From Deltaproteobacteria bacterium (GTDB taxonomy: Bacteria > Myxococcota > JADLHZ01): a stretch of DNA of 64,000 nucleotides. How positions within the stretch are numbered: the stretch's first letter is position 1; each line of letters opens with the position of its first letter. Positions 1 to 9,261 of the stretch are shown here, one piece after another. Position numbers and translations under genes: made by a program. The notes under the pieces are model-generated. The model did no database searches. It saw only the letters and a program-made list of their open reading frames with translations, and had not been told where the DNA came from. Location: positions 53,326-117,325 of the forward strand of contig JADLHZ010000036.1 of NCBI GenBank assembly GCA_020848545.1. The letters run 5' to 3'.

Positions 1-1
1 C

Positions 2-925
2 TTTCACATCGTGAGCAACCAGCATGGAACGACCGGCCTGGCCGATGTCTGCGCCGTCACCGGCACCACGTGGGGCACCGGGCTCGCCGGCGAATTCGGC
101 GCCCGCGGAATGATCGGCGTGGCTCCCGACTATCACGGGCTCGGCGGCGCCGGCGTGCATCCGTACCTCGTGACCGCGAGCGAAGGACGGTCCGCGCTCG
201 ACTCGCTCCGCGCCGCCGCGGCGTTTGCGGACAAGATGCGCATCCCGATCTCTCGCCGCTTCGCAGTCGTCGGGCTCAGCCAAGGCGGCCATGCGGCGCT
301 CGCCGCGGCAGCGTTGCATGCCACGTACGCAAAGGATCTCGACGTGCGAGCGTTCGCCGCCGCTGGCCCCGCGAGCGTACGCGAAGAGCTCTGGCGCGAC
401 GCGATGACCGTGCCGGGAGAGCATGTGGCGTACCATGCGCTCGTCTTCTACGCGTGGGCGAAGCACTACCCCTACGCAGGGCCGTCGCCGTTTCAGGCGC
501 CCGTCGCGGCGAAGATCGACGCGTGGATGGAGACCGCCTGCGCCTTCGGTCCGATCCCGGGCACGCCGGCGCTCGGGACGCTCTTGCCGCATGAGCCAGC
601 CGCGCTGTTCACACCGGCGCTGCTCCACGGCTACGCGACGGGCGAGTGGGGTGCCCTTGCGGCCCTCCACGATGCGTTCGAAGCGAACCGCGTCCGGGCT
701 TACGCGCAAACGGCGCCGCTCAGGATCTACCAAGGAGACGCCGACGCGACCGTGCCTGAGCCGCACACGCGCGCGATGGTCGAGGATCTGCGAGCGGGCG
801 GCGTCAGCGTCGACTACGTCGTCGTCCCGGGCGGCGCGCACACCGACGTCGCGTTCTCGTTCGTGGCGCAGAAGCAGTCGCACAGCGAAGACGCCGTCGC
901 GTGGTTGGAAGCTCAGCTCGACTGA
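2..925 (+). CDS. Alpha/beta hydrolase, lipase-like (5' truncated)
   Basis: The reading frame is open to the left edge of the window, so the N-terminus is missing; the first possible internal start is a GTG at 11. Residue numbers count from that GTG. The fragment opens with HGTTGLAD, typical of bacterial secretory-lipase-like hydrolases. It carries a nucleophile elbow GLSQGG (Ser90), a likely catalytic Asp in GDADAT (Asp243/245) and a His in GGAHTD (His277). This complete triad supports an ester- or lipid-hydrolysing enzyme; the substrate is unknown. It ends 48 bp before the next gene, which has its own promoter. The signal peptide, if any, lies outside the window. Confidence 0.75.
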   Translation, partial: FHIVSNQHGTTGLADVCAVTGTTWGTGLAGEFGARGMIGVAPDYHGLGGAGVHPYLVTASEGRSALDSLRAAAAFADKMRIPISRRFAVVGLSQGGHAALAAAALHATYAKDLDVRAFAAAGPASVREELWRDAMTVPGEHVAYHALVFYAWAKHYPYAGPSPFQAPVAAKIDAWMETACAFGPIPGTPALGTLLPHEPAALFTPALLHGYATGEWGALAALHDAFEANRVRAYAQTAPLRIYQGDADATVPEPHTRAMVEDLRAGGVSVDYVVVPGGAHTDVAFSFVAQKQSHSEDAVAWLEAQLD

Positions 926-961
926 GCCACGTCAGAATCTTTCGGCTCGGGAATCCACGGG

Positions 962-967
962 TATAAT
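962..967 (+). promoter_or_regulatory. -10 box TATAAT, leaderless-type promoter
   Basis: A perfect TATAAT ends only 6 nt before the ATG at 974, so transcription would start at or next to the A of the ATG and the mRNA would be leaderless. No Shine-Dalgarno sequence precedes this ATG. The -35 region (about 940-945, TTTCGG) is weak. Confidence 0.5.
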
Positions 968-973
968 CCCGCC

Positions 974-3319
974 ATGGCGATGTCTCCTCAAGCCGTGCTC
1001 CAAGAGCTCAACGCGATCATCAATCAAGCGCAGGCCGTGCCGGACATGGTGCAGAACGCGCATCGCGCGATCCTGGCGGCGGTCTCGGGGCAAGCCTTCG
1101 CCATCTATCTGAATGACCCGCGCACGAACGAGCTCTTCTCTTGGTACGTCGTCAACGCGCCGTTCAAAGACGTCCGCTTCAAGCGCACGCAGGACAACAT
1201 CGTTGGCTACGTGGGCGCCACTGGGCGCAGCCTGCGCGTCGCCGATGTCTACGACGCAAAGGCATTGCAGGCGCTCGACGCGCAGCTCCACTTCGATCCG
1301 CGCCTCGATCAGCAGTTCGGCTTCAAGACGACACAATCGCTCACCGTGCCCATCCTCCACGGCAACAGCTCGATGGGCGTGCTGCAGATTCTGAATCGCT
1401 CGCAGCCGACGCCGTTTTCGCCGGACGACGAAAAGCTCCTCGTCGAGATCGGCAAGATGATCGGCACCGGCTTCTACAATATCCGCGTGCGGGCCGCGCT
1501 CGGTGCGCAAGGGCAAGCGGCGCCGCCTCCGCAGCAGCCGCAAGCGCAGCCGCCGCCGCAACAGCAAGCGTCGCACGCGCAAGCGGCGCCGGCGGCCAAG
1601 GGCAAGGGCAAGTTCGCCATGCTCGTCGACAAGGGCGCGATCAAGCCGGACAAGCTCGAGCAGGCGCTGCAAGAGGCGCCGAAGCAGAAGCTCGACCCTG
1701 CCGTGTACCTCGTGCAGAACCTCGGCCTCTCGCGCAAAGACGTCGGCGCCTGCTTGAGCGCCTACTATCAAGTCCCGTTCTTCGAGTACGACGGCACGCA
1801 GCGCATCTCGGAAGAAGTGAAGCGCATGATCAAGCCGGACTTCCTCCAGCGCTACAAGTGCGCGCCGCTGAAGAAGGAGGGCGGCAACCTCGTCTTGATC
1901 GTGGACGATCCGCACGACGTCGGCCGCATCGACATGCTGCGCTCGACCGGCACGAGCGCCACCGTCAGCGTGCTCGTCGGCTTGCAAGACGACATCATGG
2001 CGTTGATCGACGCGTCGTACAGCGGGCCGCAAGAATCCATGAAGGACATCCTCGCGAACGCCGCCGACGAGGATCTCGCCGTCGACGACAACGCGAGCGC
2101 ACAAGCGGGCGGCGAAGTCGGCGAGTCCGACAGCGCCGTCGTCAAGCTGGTGAACCAGATCATGCGCGAGGCGTACGAGCGCGGCGTCAGCGACATTCAC
2201 ATCGAGCCGAACGGGCACGAAAATCCGGTCGCGGTGCGCTTCCGAAAAGACGGCGACTGCTACCTCCACCAGGAGCTGCCGCCCGCGTTCCGCCGCGCCG
2301 TCACCGCCCGCATCAAGATCTTGGCGAAGCTCGACATCGCCGAGCGGAGAAAGCCGCAGGACGGAAAGATCCGCTTCATGCTCAACAACAAGAAGGTCGA
2401 GCTGCGCGTCGCGACGATCCCGACGACCGAAGACAACGAAGACGTCGTCATGCGTATCTTGGCCGCGTCGAAGCCGCTGCCGCTCGAGAAGATGGGCTTC
2501 TCGGCGTACAACCTCGAGAACTTCAAGAAGATCCTCGACATGCCCTACGGCCTCGTCCTCGTCGTGGGGCCGACCGGCTCCGGTAAGACGACGACGCTGC
2601 ACTCGGGCATGGGCTTCATCAACACGCCGGATCGCAAGATCTGGACGGCAGAAGATCCCGTCGAAATCACCCAGCGCGGCCTGCGCCAAGTGCAGGTGAT
2701 GCCGAAGATCGACTTCACCTTCGCTGTGGCGATGAAGGCGTTCCTCCGCGCCGATCCCGACGTCATCATGGTCGGCGAAATGCGCGATCAAGAGACCGCC
2801 GAGACCGGCATCGAGGCCTCGCTCACCGGCCACTTGGTCTTGAGCACGCTGCACACGAACAGCGCGCCCGAGACGATCACGCGCCTCTTGGACATGGAGC
2901 TCGATCCGTTCAGCTTCGCCGACGCGCTCCTCGGCGTGCTCGCGCAGCGCCTGCTGCGAACGCTCTGCGGCCAATGTAAGGAAGCTTATACACCGGAGCA
3001 AAGCGAGCTGCAGGAGATGCGGCGGGCGTTCGATCACGAGGAGCGCTTCGCCCAGCTCATGCAGAGCAAGCCGCAGCTGTTTCGTGCGAAGGGCTGCCCG
3101 GCCTGCGGCAACTCCGGCTACAAAGGCCGCATGGGCGTGCACGAGCTGATGATCGCGTCGGACGGCATCAAGGCGCAGATCCAAAAGCGCGCGCGCGTCG
3201 CCGAGATCCGCGAGGCCGCGATCCAAGGCGGCATGTGGACGCTCCTGCAGGACGGCGTCGCGAAAGTGTTCGCCGGACACACCGACTTTCGCCAAGTCGC
3301 CGCGGTCTGCATCAAGTAG
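974..3319 (+). CDS. GspE/PilB-family secretion ATPase with N-terminal GAF domain
   Basis: 781 aa. Residues about 10-170 form a GAF-like sensor domain. A Pro/Gln/Ala linker follows (about 177-205), then an MshEN-type N-terminal domain (about 210-350) and a type II secretion/type IV pilus hexameric ATPase (about 380-770). The ATPase has Walker A GPTGSGKTTT near residue 531, Walker B in DPDVIMVGEMRD, and a zinc-binding CxxC...CxxC pair (CGQC, CPAC). It should power pilus extension or type II-like secretion at the inner membrane. MshEN domains in relatives bind c-di-GMP, and the GAF adds a second possible input. No other pilus gene is adjacent. Its stop overlaps the end of the convergent MATE gene by 8 bp. 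Confidence 0.88.
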   Translation: MAMSPQAVLQELNAIINQAQAVPDMVQNAHRAILAAVSGQAFAIYLNDPRTNELFSWYVVNAPFKDVRFKRTQDNIVGYVGATGRSLRVADVYDAKALQALDAQLHFDPRLDQQFGFKTTQSLTVPILHGNSSMGVLQILNRSQPTPFSPDDEKLLVEIGKMIGTGFYNIRVRAALGAQGQAAPPPQQPQAQPPPQQQASHAQAAPAAKGKGKFAMLVDKGAIKPDKLEQALQEAPKQKLDPAVYLVQNLGLSRKDVGACLSAYYQVPFFEYDGTQRISEEVKRMIKPDFLQRYKCAPLKKEGGNLVLIVDDPHDVGRIDMLRSTGTSATVSVLVGLQDDIMALIDASYSGPQESMKDILANAADEDLAVDDNASAQAGGEVGESDSAVVKLVNQIMREAYERGVSDIHIEPNGHENPVAVRFRKDGDCYLHQELPPAFRRAVTARIKILAKLDIAERRKPQDGKIRFMLNNKKVELRVATIPTTEDNEDVVMRILAASKPLPLEKMGFSAYNLENFKKILDMPYGLVLVVGPTGSGKTTTLHSGMGFINTPDRKIWTAEDPVEITQRGLRQVQVMPKIDFTFAVAMKAFLRADPDVIMVGEMRDQETAETGIEASLTGHLVLSTLHTNSAPETITRLLDMELDPFSFADALLGVLAQRLLRTLCGQCKEAYTPEQSELQEMRRAFDHEERFAQLMQSKPQLFRAKGCPACGNSGYKGRMGVHELMIASDGIKAQIQKRARVAEIREAAIQGGMWTLLQDGVAKVFAGHTDFRQVAAVCIK

Positions 3320-4688
3320 ACGGCGCCGGCAATGCAGAGCCCGTGAGGTTGATCGCACGCCACTTTCCGGTGCGAAAGCGCCACCACAGCGTCACCGCGA
3401 GCAGCAGCACGTAGAGGACGATGCATGCCGTGGCGATCACATCGCCCATGCCGAACACGCGCACCGAGAGGTAGGCGATCGGCAAGAAGATGAGCCACGC
3501 GATGACGACGCGCGCCCACATGGCGAAGGTGGTGTCGCCAGCGGCGCGCAAGCTCTCGGCATACGTCATCGCCGTCGCGTCGAAGACTTGCCACGCCGAG
3601 CTCACCATCAGCATGCGCACGCCGCTCGTGCGGAACTCCGAGCCCGGCGCGCCGTTGGCGAAGAGCGAGAGCAGCTGCTCCGGCAAGAGCACGTACGCGA
3701 GGCCGGCGGTGAACTGCCACGCAACGACGGCGCGCAAGGTCAGACGGACGAGCTGCGGCACATCGTCTTTGCGCCCCTCGCCGATCGCTTGGCCGACGAG
3801 GATGGCGCCGGCGCTGGCGAGCCCGAACGCCGGCATGAACGCCACCGAGTTGAGCTGCAGCACGCTCATCATCGCCGCGAGCGCCGCCGTGCCGAGGCCG
3901 GCGACCACGATGTTGATGTACGCGTTGAAGGCGAAGAACTCGCCGAACCAGTTGAAGCCGCTCGGCACCCCGAAGCGGAGCATGCGTGCACACTCTTGCC
4001 ACGACAAGCTTCGCGAGAACGCCACCGCGCCGCGCAAGCTGCGCAGGAACGGCACGAGGATCACCAAGAACCCGCTGAGCGTCCCGATGACGGCGGCGAG
4101 CGCAGCGCCGTCGACGCCCATCGCGGGCAGGCCGAAACGTCCGAAGACGAGCATCCAGCAAAGCGCCACGTTCAGCGCCATGGCGACGACGTTTGCGACC
4201 ATCGGCAGCCGCGTTCGGCCGAGCCCGCCGTAGTAGTTCGCGAGCGCCTCGATGCCGATCGCCGCACCCGTGGAGAACAGGCGGATGCGCATGTAGCTCG
4301 CGAGCAGCGCGCGCACGTGGTCGTCGTAAGGCAGCAAGCCGAGGACGGGGTCGATCATCGGGATCGCGAGGAACGCGAAGAGCTGGGTGGCGATCGCGAG
4401 CGCGAGGCCGTAGACGCCGTAGCGCTTGGCCGCGTCCGGCTTGCCTTCGCCGAACAACTGCGCCGCGAAGCTCGAGATGATGAAGACGATGCCGAAGGGG
4501 AAGATCAGCACGCACGTGATGTTCATCGCGCCCGTCGTGGTCGCCGCGAGCGCCGCGTCACCCAAGTGGGCGACGAAGAGCGCGTCGCAGACGCCGATCA
4601 CCGTCTGCGAGGAGCGCGAGATGACGATGGGCCACGCGAGCGTGAGCAGGGCGCGGAGAGTCGGTGAGGAGGGAGCGGATGACTGCAT
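3312..4688 (-). CDS. MATE-family multidrug/toxin exporter
   Basis: 458 aa with about 12 hydrophobic segments in two homologous halves, as expected for MATE (multi-antimicrobial extrusion) antiporters. The N-terminal segment TLAWPIVISRSSQTVIG and the following VFIISSFAAQLFGEGKPD-type loop match the family. It would export cationic or other small molecules across the inner membrane using Na+ or H+ gradients; the substrate cannot be read from sequence. The ATG at 4688 gives the usual short cytoplasmic N-terminus. It converges on the upstream ATPase with overlapping 3' ends. A tRNA-Val gene on the same strand lies just upstream, so the two may be co-transcribed. Confidence 0.85.
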   Translation of the reverse strand: MQSSAPSSPTLRALLTLAWPIVISRSSQTVIGVCDALFVAHLGDAALAATTTGAMNITCVLIFPFGIVFIISSFAAQLFGEGKPDAAKRYGVYGLALAIATQLFAFLAIPMIDPVLGLLPYDDHVRALLASYMRIRLFSTGAAIGIEALANYYGGLGRTRLPMVANVVAMALNVALCWMLVFGRFGLPAMGVDGAALAAVIGTLSGFLVILVPFLRSLRGAVAFSRSLSWQECARMLRFGVPSGFNWFGEFFAFNAYINIVVAGLGTAALAAMMSVLQLNSVAFMPAFGLASAGAILVGQAIGEGRKDDVPQLVRLTLRAVVAWQFTAGLAYVLLPEQLLSLFANGAPGSEFRTSGVRMLMVSSAWQVFDATAMTYAESLRAAGDTTFAMWARVVIAWLIFLPIAYLSVRVFGMGDVIATACIVLYVLLLAVTLWWRFRTGKWRAINLTGSALPAPST

Positions 4689-4697
4689 GGGAATCGG

Positions 4698-4772
4698 TGG
4701 TGGGCGCAGTAGGGATTGAACCTACGACTTCGACCGTGTGAAGGTCGCACTCTCCCGCTGAGTTATGCGCCC
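4698..4772 (-). tRNA. tRNA-Val (anticodon CAC)
   Basis: The minus strand folds as a cloverleaf. The 7-bp acceptor stem is GGGCGCA/TGCGCCC. The D arm lies in ACTCAGCGGGAGAGT, the anticodon stem is CGACC/GGTCG with loop TTCACAC (anticodon CAC, reads GTG), and the T arm is GTAGG-TTCAATC-CCTAC. The discriminator is A, and the CCA end is genome-encoded (4698-4700). Confidence 0.95.
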
Positions 4773-4911
4773 AGGGAGCGCGGCAGAGTGGCGGCCTTCG
4801 ACCATAAATCGTGGGAACGGTCAAGCGAGGGGGTCGGCCGTTGCTGCGAAAAAGCGCCGCTCCGCGCGCGGAAAATTTTGCACCGCGCCGAGCCGCGTCT
4901 AAAGAGACCCC

Positions 4912-6321
4912 ATGCGCAACCTCACACGCCCCTTTGCCGTGATCGCCATGCTCGTCGTCGCCGCAGCTTGTGCTCCGCCAAAGCCAAAGGTGCCGCTGAA
5001 CATCGGCCTCGTGTTGCCGCAGAGCGGAGCGCTCGTCACCGGCGAGCTGTATACGAACAGCACCAACCTCGCGATCAAGCACATCACCGAAGCCGGCGGC
5101 ATGCGCGGCAACGGCCAGCTCGTCGCGGTGAAAGAGGACTCCGGCGCGACGACCCAAGGCGCCGCCGACGCCATCGAGAAGATGAGCACGGAGAAGAACA
5201 TCAAGCTCGCGATGACGATCACTTCGTCCGAGACCATCGGCATCGATGCGGCGACGAAGTTGCCCTTCGGCGCAGGGCCGACGGCGACCGCGAAGAAGAT
5301 CCCGCTGATCTGTGTCGGCTGCTCGGCGCCGGACTTCGAGTGCATCGGGTTGCATCAATACGTGTTCGGCGCGGTCGCCACGGGCGGCGATCCCACGTGC
5401 GCGATGAACCCGACCGCCGGCACCATCGAGACGACGGGGTACGTCTACCGCATGGTCGAGACGAGCATTCCGCAAGGCGCGGCGCTCGCGCAGATGGCCC
5501 TCGCCGACGGTGCCTCGGTCATCGCCGGGCTCGCGGTGAACCTGCCGTTCGGCACAGCGCTCCTGAACCACCCGATCGCCGGCGTGAAAAAGATCGTCAC
5601 GGATGCGGCGAAAACCTACTCGGTCACCTCGGTGCACGAGCAAAGCCCGGCCGCGCTCGCGGCGAAGACGATGGTCGCCAGCGTGACGGCGCAGGAGTTC
5701 GAGGCGCACATCCGCACCGCGTACGACAACGCGATCGTCGACCACGCGATGGGGCCGGTGCAGGCGCTCATCGTCAACTCGTTCCCGGACTACAACAAGA
5801 TCATCGCCACTGCCGCCCAGGCGAACGCCAAGAAGCCGAAGCTCTACTTCTCGTTCACCGGCTTCTCGAGCGAGCTGCTCGCGACCTCCGGCAACGCGCT
5901 CGCCGGCGCCAAGGGCACGAACTACGCGATTGCCGGCGGACCGTCGCCCGGCACCTTCGTCGAGGACTACGCGGCGATCGGCAACGTGCCCGTCGAGCAG
6001 GTGCGCGGCAGCATCTACGTCGACACGGCCTACGACGCGATGGTCCTCGCCGCGCTCGCCATCTACGCGACCGGCGTCGAGAGCCCGAGCGGAGAGGAAG
6101 TGAAGGCCAAGCTCGACACGCTGAACGATCCGAACGGCGAGGCCATCGGTTACAAAGAGTTCGCCAAGGCGAAGAAGATCCTCGATGCCGGCGGCGCGAT
6201 CAATTACCAAGGCGTCAGCGGCAACGTCGACTTCTCGAAGACGAACGGCGTCAAGAGCCCTATCGGCAAGTGGGAGATCGCGATCGAAGGCGGTAACCCG
6301 GTGTTCAAGACGCTGCCCTGA
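4912..6321 (+). CDS. Periplasmic-binding-protein-like lipoprotein (type 1 fold)
   Basis: 469 aa. It starts with a lipoprotein signal peptide whose lipobox ends VAAAC (Cys near residue 20), so it is probably lipid-anchored. The rest resembles leucine/branched-chain-amino-acid-type solute-binding proteins: NIGLVLPQSGAL opens the first lobe and repeated alpha/beta segments continue to the end. No ABC permease or ATPase gene is nearby. Its stop overlaps the ATG of the downstream TonB-dependent receptor by one base, so the two are translationally coupled and probably work on the same ligand. A weak -10-like TCTAAA at 4898-4903 lies close to the ATG. Confidence 0.75.
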   Translation: MRNLTRPFAVIAMLVVAAACAPPKPKVPLNIGLVLPQSGALVTGELYTNSTNLAIKHITEAGGMRGNGQLVAVKEDSGATTQGAADAIEKMSTEKNIKLAMTITSSETIGIDAATKLPFGAGPTATAKKIPLICVGCSAPDFECIGLHQYVFGAVATGGDPTCAMNPTAGTIETTGYVYRMVETSIPQGAALAQMALADGASVIAGLAVNLPFGTALLNHPIAGVKKIVTDAAKTYSVTSVHEQSPAALAAKTMVASVTAQEFEAHIRTAYDNAIVDHAMGPVQALIVNSFPDYNKIIATAAQANAKKPKLYFSFTGFSSELLATSGNALAGAKGTNYAIAGGPSPGTFVEDYAAIGNVPVEQVRGSIYVDTAYDAMVLAALAIYATGVESPSGEEVKAKLDTLNDPNGEAIGYKEFAKAKKILDAGGAINYQGVSGNVDFSKTNGVKSPIGKWEIAIEGGNPVFKTLP

Positions 6322-8441
6322 TGCACGTCGCGCTCTGGCTCTCCATCGCGTTGCCGATCGCCGCGAGCAGCGCGCCCGCGAGCGATGAGGCATCGGCCGA
6401 GCCGGTGCCGGACGCCGCGATCGTCGAAGAGAGCATTTGGGACATCTTGGATGAGCAGCGCGACACCGCCAACAAGGTGGTCGCCGCCACCAAGACCGAG
6501 CAGAAGCTGAGCGACACACCGGCCGTCGTCGCCGTCATCAGCGCGCCGGAGATCGAAGCGCGCGGCTATCGCTCGGTGGCCGAAGCGGTGCGGGCGACCG
6601 CCGGCGTCGTCGTGTTCGACGATCAGATCCTGCCCGACGTGTCGGCGCGCGGCATCGGCGGTGGCCAGCGCAGCCCGAGCAACACGATCAAGGTGATGAT
6701 CGACGGCCACGCGACGAGCTTTCGCCCGGACACGACGAACTTCCTCGGCCCCGAGCTCTTGCCGATCCAAATGGTCGAGCGCATCGAGGTGATCCGCGGG
6801 CCGGCGTCGGCGCTCTACGGGGCCAACGCGTTCCTCGGCGTCATCAACATCGTGACGAAGAAGGCGAGCGAGCACTTCTCGGCGGCGTACCGACTCAGCG
6901 GCTACCTGTTGAACGATCGACAGCCGGGCGGCGGCGCCGGCGTCTCGTTCTCTACGACGGCGGGGCGCGTGCAGCTCAGCCTCGGCGTCGCCGCCGACTA
7001 CATCAACGCATCCGGCGTGAGCGTGCAGCAAACATTCCCCGCGCAGCTTGCAGGCGTCGGCCTGACGAGCGCCAACGATCAAAAGCTGCCGAAGAGCTTT
7101 TACGGTGGCATTGCGATCGACGCCGGGCCGGTCGGCGAGCTGCGCCTCGACGCCAACCTGCAGCACTTGGACACTTACGCCGAGTTCAGCGACTGGAGCG
7201 TGGCCACGCATCAGAACCGCATCAGCATCTTGAACGGCTTCGGCCGCCTGCGCTGGCAGAAGAGCTTCACGGACGCGGTTTCGGCGTCGGCGTTCGTCGG
7301 GGTTCACGCGGGCTCGGTGATGCCGAACGAGAAGCTCCATGTGGGCCGGAGCGATCTGCACTTTCAGCGCGAGCTCTCGAGCACCGAGGTCTCGGGCGGC
7401 GCCGAGGTCGTGTGGAAGTTTCGGCCGCAGGATCAGCTCAGCGTCGGCGTCGACTTCGCGAGCGACGGCCAACAGCGGCTGCGCTACACGATGATCCTCG
7501 ACGAAGCGACCGCGTCCGATCCCGTCGGGACGCGCGTCGAGCTCGCGCCGGCGCAGGCGCTCCGCTACAACAACATCGGCGCGCAGCTGCAGCTCTTGTT
7601 CAACCCGTGGGCGTGGCTCGGCACGGTCGCCGGCTTCCGCTTCGACTACAACACGGGCTACGGCCAAGGTTACAGCCCGCGCGTCGGCATCGTCGCCAAG
7701 CCCATCCCGCAGCTCTCGTTCAAGGCGCTCTATGGACGCTCGTTCAAGGCGCCGTCGGGCGTGCAGCTCGAAGCGCGGCCGGCGCTCGGCCCGACCGACG
7801 TCGTCGGCAACGCCGCGCTGCGCAGCCAAGTCGGTGACACCTTGGAGCTCGTCGCCGCCGCCGATCCGTTGCCGTGGCTCAAGCTCCAAGTCGTTGGCTT
7901 CCTCGTCTGGGTGTCGGGGCAGATCACTTTCGAGCGCTACGGCATCAACTTTCAGGCGCGCAACACCGACAACGTGTCGAGCTACGGCATCGAGGGCGAG
8001 GTGCGCGTGCAGAGCAGGCGCGTCGACGCGTACGCCAACGTCACCTGGGCGCGCGTGCGCAGTCAGAGCGAGATCGAAAAAGTGCTCGGCACCGATCGGC
8101 GTTTCGCGACGACGCCCGAGTGGTGGCTGGCGGGCGGCGTCACGGTGCGCGTCCCCGAGGCGTTCCTGCAATTTTACGCCGAGCTCCGCGCGGTCGGCGA
8201 TCGGCAGAGCTCGAGCGAGAACACGCGCCAGAACGCGACCACGCCGTACTTGCTCGCACCCTACGTGGTCGTCGACGCGGCGATCTCCACGCTCGAGCTG
8301 AAGCTGCTCGGCACCGCCGTCCGCGCGATGTTCCGCGTGCAGAACTTGCTCGGGATGCGCTACGCGACGGCCGGCTACTCCGGCTACGATGCGCCGAACC
8401 TCGGCCGCACCTTCGAGCTCGTCTTGGGTCAGCGCTTCTAA
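6321..8441 (+). CDS. TonB-dependent outer-membrane receptor
   Basis: 706 aa. After a signal sequence there is a TonB-box-like segment and a plug domain (about 60-180) with the family motifs RGIGGG, IDG, ERIEVIRGPASALYGANAFLGVINI. A 22-strand-type beta-barrel follows and ends in the canonical aromatic terminus (LVLGQRF). It would import a ligand across the outer membrane using TonB/ExbBD energy; those partners are not in this window. The overlap with the binding lipoprotein upstream suggests a shared substrate. The plug style resembles vitamin, siderophore or peptide receptors, but the ligand is unknown. Confidence 0.9.
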   Translation: MHVALWLSIALPIAASSAPASDEASAEPVPDAAIVEESIWDILDEQRDTANKVVAATKTEQKLSDTPAVVAVISAPEIEARGYRSVAEAVRATAGVVVFDDQILPDVSARGIGGGQRSPSNTIKVMIDGHATSFRPDTTNFLGPELLPIQMVERIEVIRGPASALYGANAFLGVINIVTKKASEHFSAAYRLSGYLLNDRQPGGGAGVSFSTTAGRVQLSLGVAADYINASGVSVQQTFPAQLAGVGLTSANDQKLPKSFYGGIAIDAGPVGELRLDANLQHLDTYAEFSDWSVATHQNRISILNGFGRLRWQKSFTDAVSASAFVGVHAGSVMPNEKLHVGRSDLHFQRELSSTEVSGGAEVVWKFRPQDQLSVGVDFASDGQQRLRYTMILDEATASDPVGTRVELAPAQALRYNNIGAQLQLLFNPWAWLGTVAGFRFDYNTGYGQGYSPRVGIVAKPIPQLSFKALYGRSFKAPSGVQLEARPALGPTDVVGNAALRSQVGDTLELVAAADPLPWLKLQVVGFLVWVSGQITFERYGINFQARNTDNVSSYGIEGEVRVQSRRVDAYANVTWARVRSQSEIEKVLGTDRRFATTPEWWLAGGVTVRVPEAFLQFYAELRAVGDRQSSSENTRQNATTPYLLAPYVVVDAAISTLELKLLGTAVRAMFRVQNLLGMRYATAGYSGYDAPNLGRTFELVLGQRF

Positions 8442-8442
8442 C

Positions 8443-8490
8443 GTTGACGTGGCCGTTGACGTCGCCGTTGACGTCGCCGTCGCCGTCGCC
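8443..8490 (+). repeat. Short tandem repeat, 12-bp unit GTTGACGTCGCC
   Basis: Three 12-bp units (8443-8454 with one mismatch, 8455-8466, 8467-8478) are followed by two half units GTCGCC (8479-8490). The array fills nearly all of the space between the TonB receptor stop and the crotonase ATG. Confidence 0.85.
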
Positions 8491-8502
8491 GAATTGTCCC
8501 TC

Positions 8503-9261
8503 ATGGTGAAAGTCGAAAAAGATGGCCCGGTGACCACGATCACCCTCTGTCGTCGAGATACGCGCAACGCGATCGATCGCGCGACCGCCGCCGCGCTGGC
8601 CGACGCCTTCGATGCCTTCGACAAGGACGCCGCCGCCGCGGTGGCCGTGCTCTACGGCGAAGGCGGGCACTTTTGCGCCGGCGCCGATCTGAAAGCGATC
8701 GCGGCCGGCACGCCGAACGAGCTCTCGACCGCCGGCAAGGGTCCGCTCGGCCCCACGCGCTGGCTGCTCTCGAAGCCCGTGATCGCGGCGGTGTCGGGCT
8801 ACGCCGTCGCCGGCGGCCTCGAGCTGGCGCTCTGGTGTGATCTGCGCATCGTCGAAGAGAGCGCCGTGTTCGGCGTGTTCTGCCGGCGCTTCGGCGTGCC
8901 GCTGATCGACGGCGGCACCGTGCGCTTGCCGCGGCTCATCGGCATGGGCCGCGCCCTCGATCTCATCCTCACCGGGCGTCCGGTGTCAGCCGACGAGGCG
9001 CTCGCGATCGGCCTCGCCACGCGCGTCGTCGCGGACGGCGAAGCGCTCGTCGCGGCGCAAGCGATGGCCCGCGACCTCGCCGCGTTGCCGCAGGCCTGCC
9101 TGCGCTCGGATCGTTTGAGCGCGTATGCACAGTGGGGCAGGGAACAAGGTGAAGCGCTGCGCGACGAATTTCGCCGCGGTCTGAAGCTCGTCGAGAGCGA
9201 AGAGATGCTCGCTGGCGCCGAAGCATTCACCAGCGGCAAAGGAAGGCACGGAAAACAATGA
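8503..9261 (+). CDS. Enoyl-CoA hydratase/isomerase family protein (crotonase)
   Basis: 252 aa. The ATG at 8503 gives the usual crotonase N-terminus (MVKVEKDGPVTTITL); an open frame upstream only translates a tandem repeat and the receptor tail. The oxyanion-hole region FCAGADLKAI and the second signature AVAGGLELALWCDLRI are present. Members hydrate or isomerise acyl-CoA esters, as in fatty-acid or amino-acid degradation, but specificity cannot be assigned. It lies 61 bp downstream of the TonB receptor across a 12-bp repeat array, and it converges on the next gene through a large inverted repeat. Confidence 0.85.
   Translation: MVKVEKDGPVTTITLCRRDTRNAIDRATAAALADAFDAFDKDAAAAVAVLYGEGGHFCAGADLKAIAAGTPNELSTAGKGPLGPTRWLLSKPVIAAVSGYAVAGGLELALWCDLRIVEESAVFGVFCRRFGVPLIDGGTVRLPRLIGMGRALDLILTGRPVSADEALAIGLATRVVADGEALVAAQAMARDLAALPQACLRSDRLSAYAQWGREQGEALRDEFRRGLKLVESEEMLAGAEAFTSGKGRHGKQ

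Noticed and set aside
1500..1620. CAG/GCC-rich stretch resembling a simple repeat
   Set aside because: It encodes the Pro/Gln/Ala linker of the ATPase and has no regular unit.
932..3358. 808-residue minus-strand frame opposite the GspE/PilB ATPase
   Set aside because: Arg/Leu/Asp/His-rich antisense shadow produced by high third-position GC; the plus strand has clear family motifs.
6204..8624. 806-residue minus-strand frame opposite the TonB receptor
   Set aside because: Shadow frame; the receptor on the plus strand has plug and barrel features.
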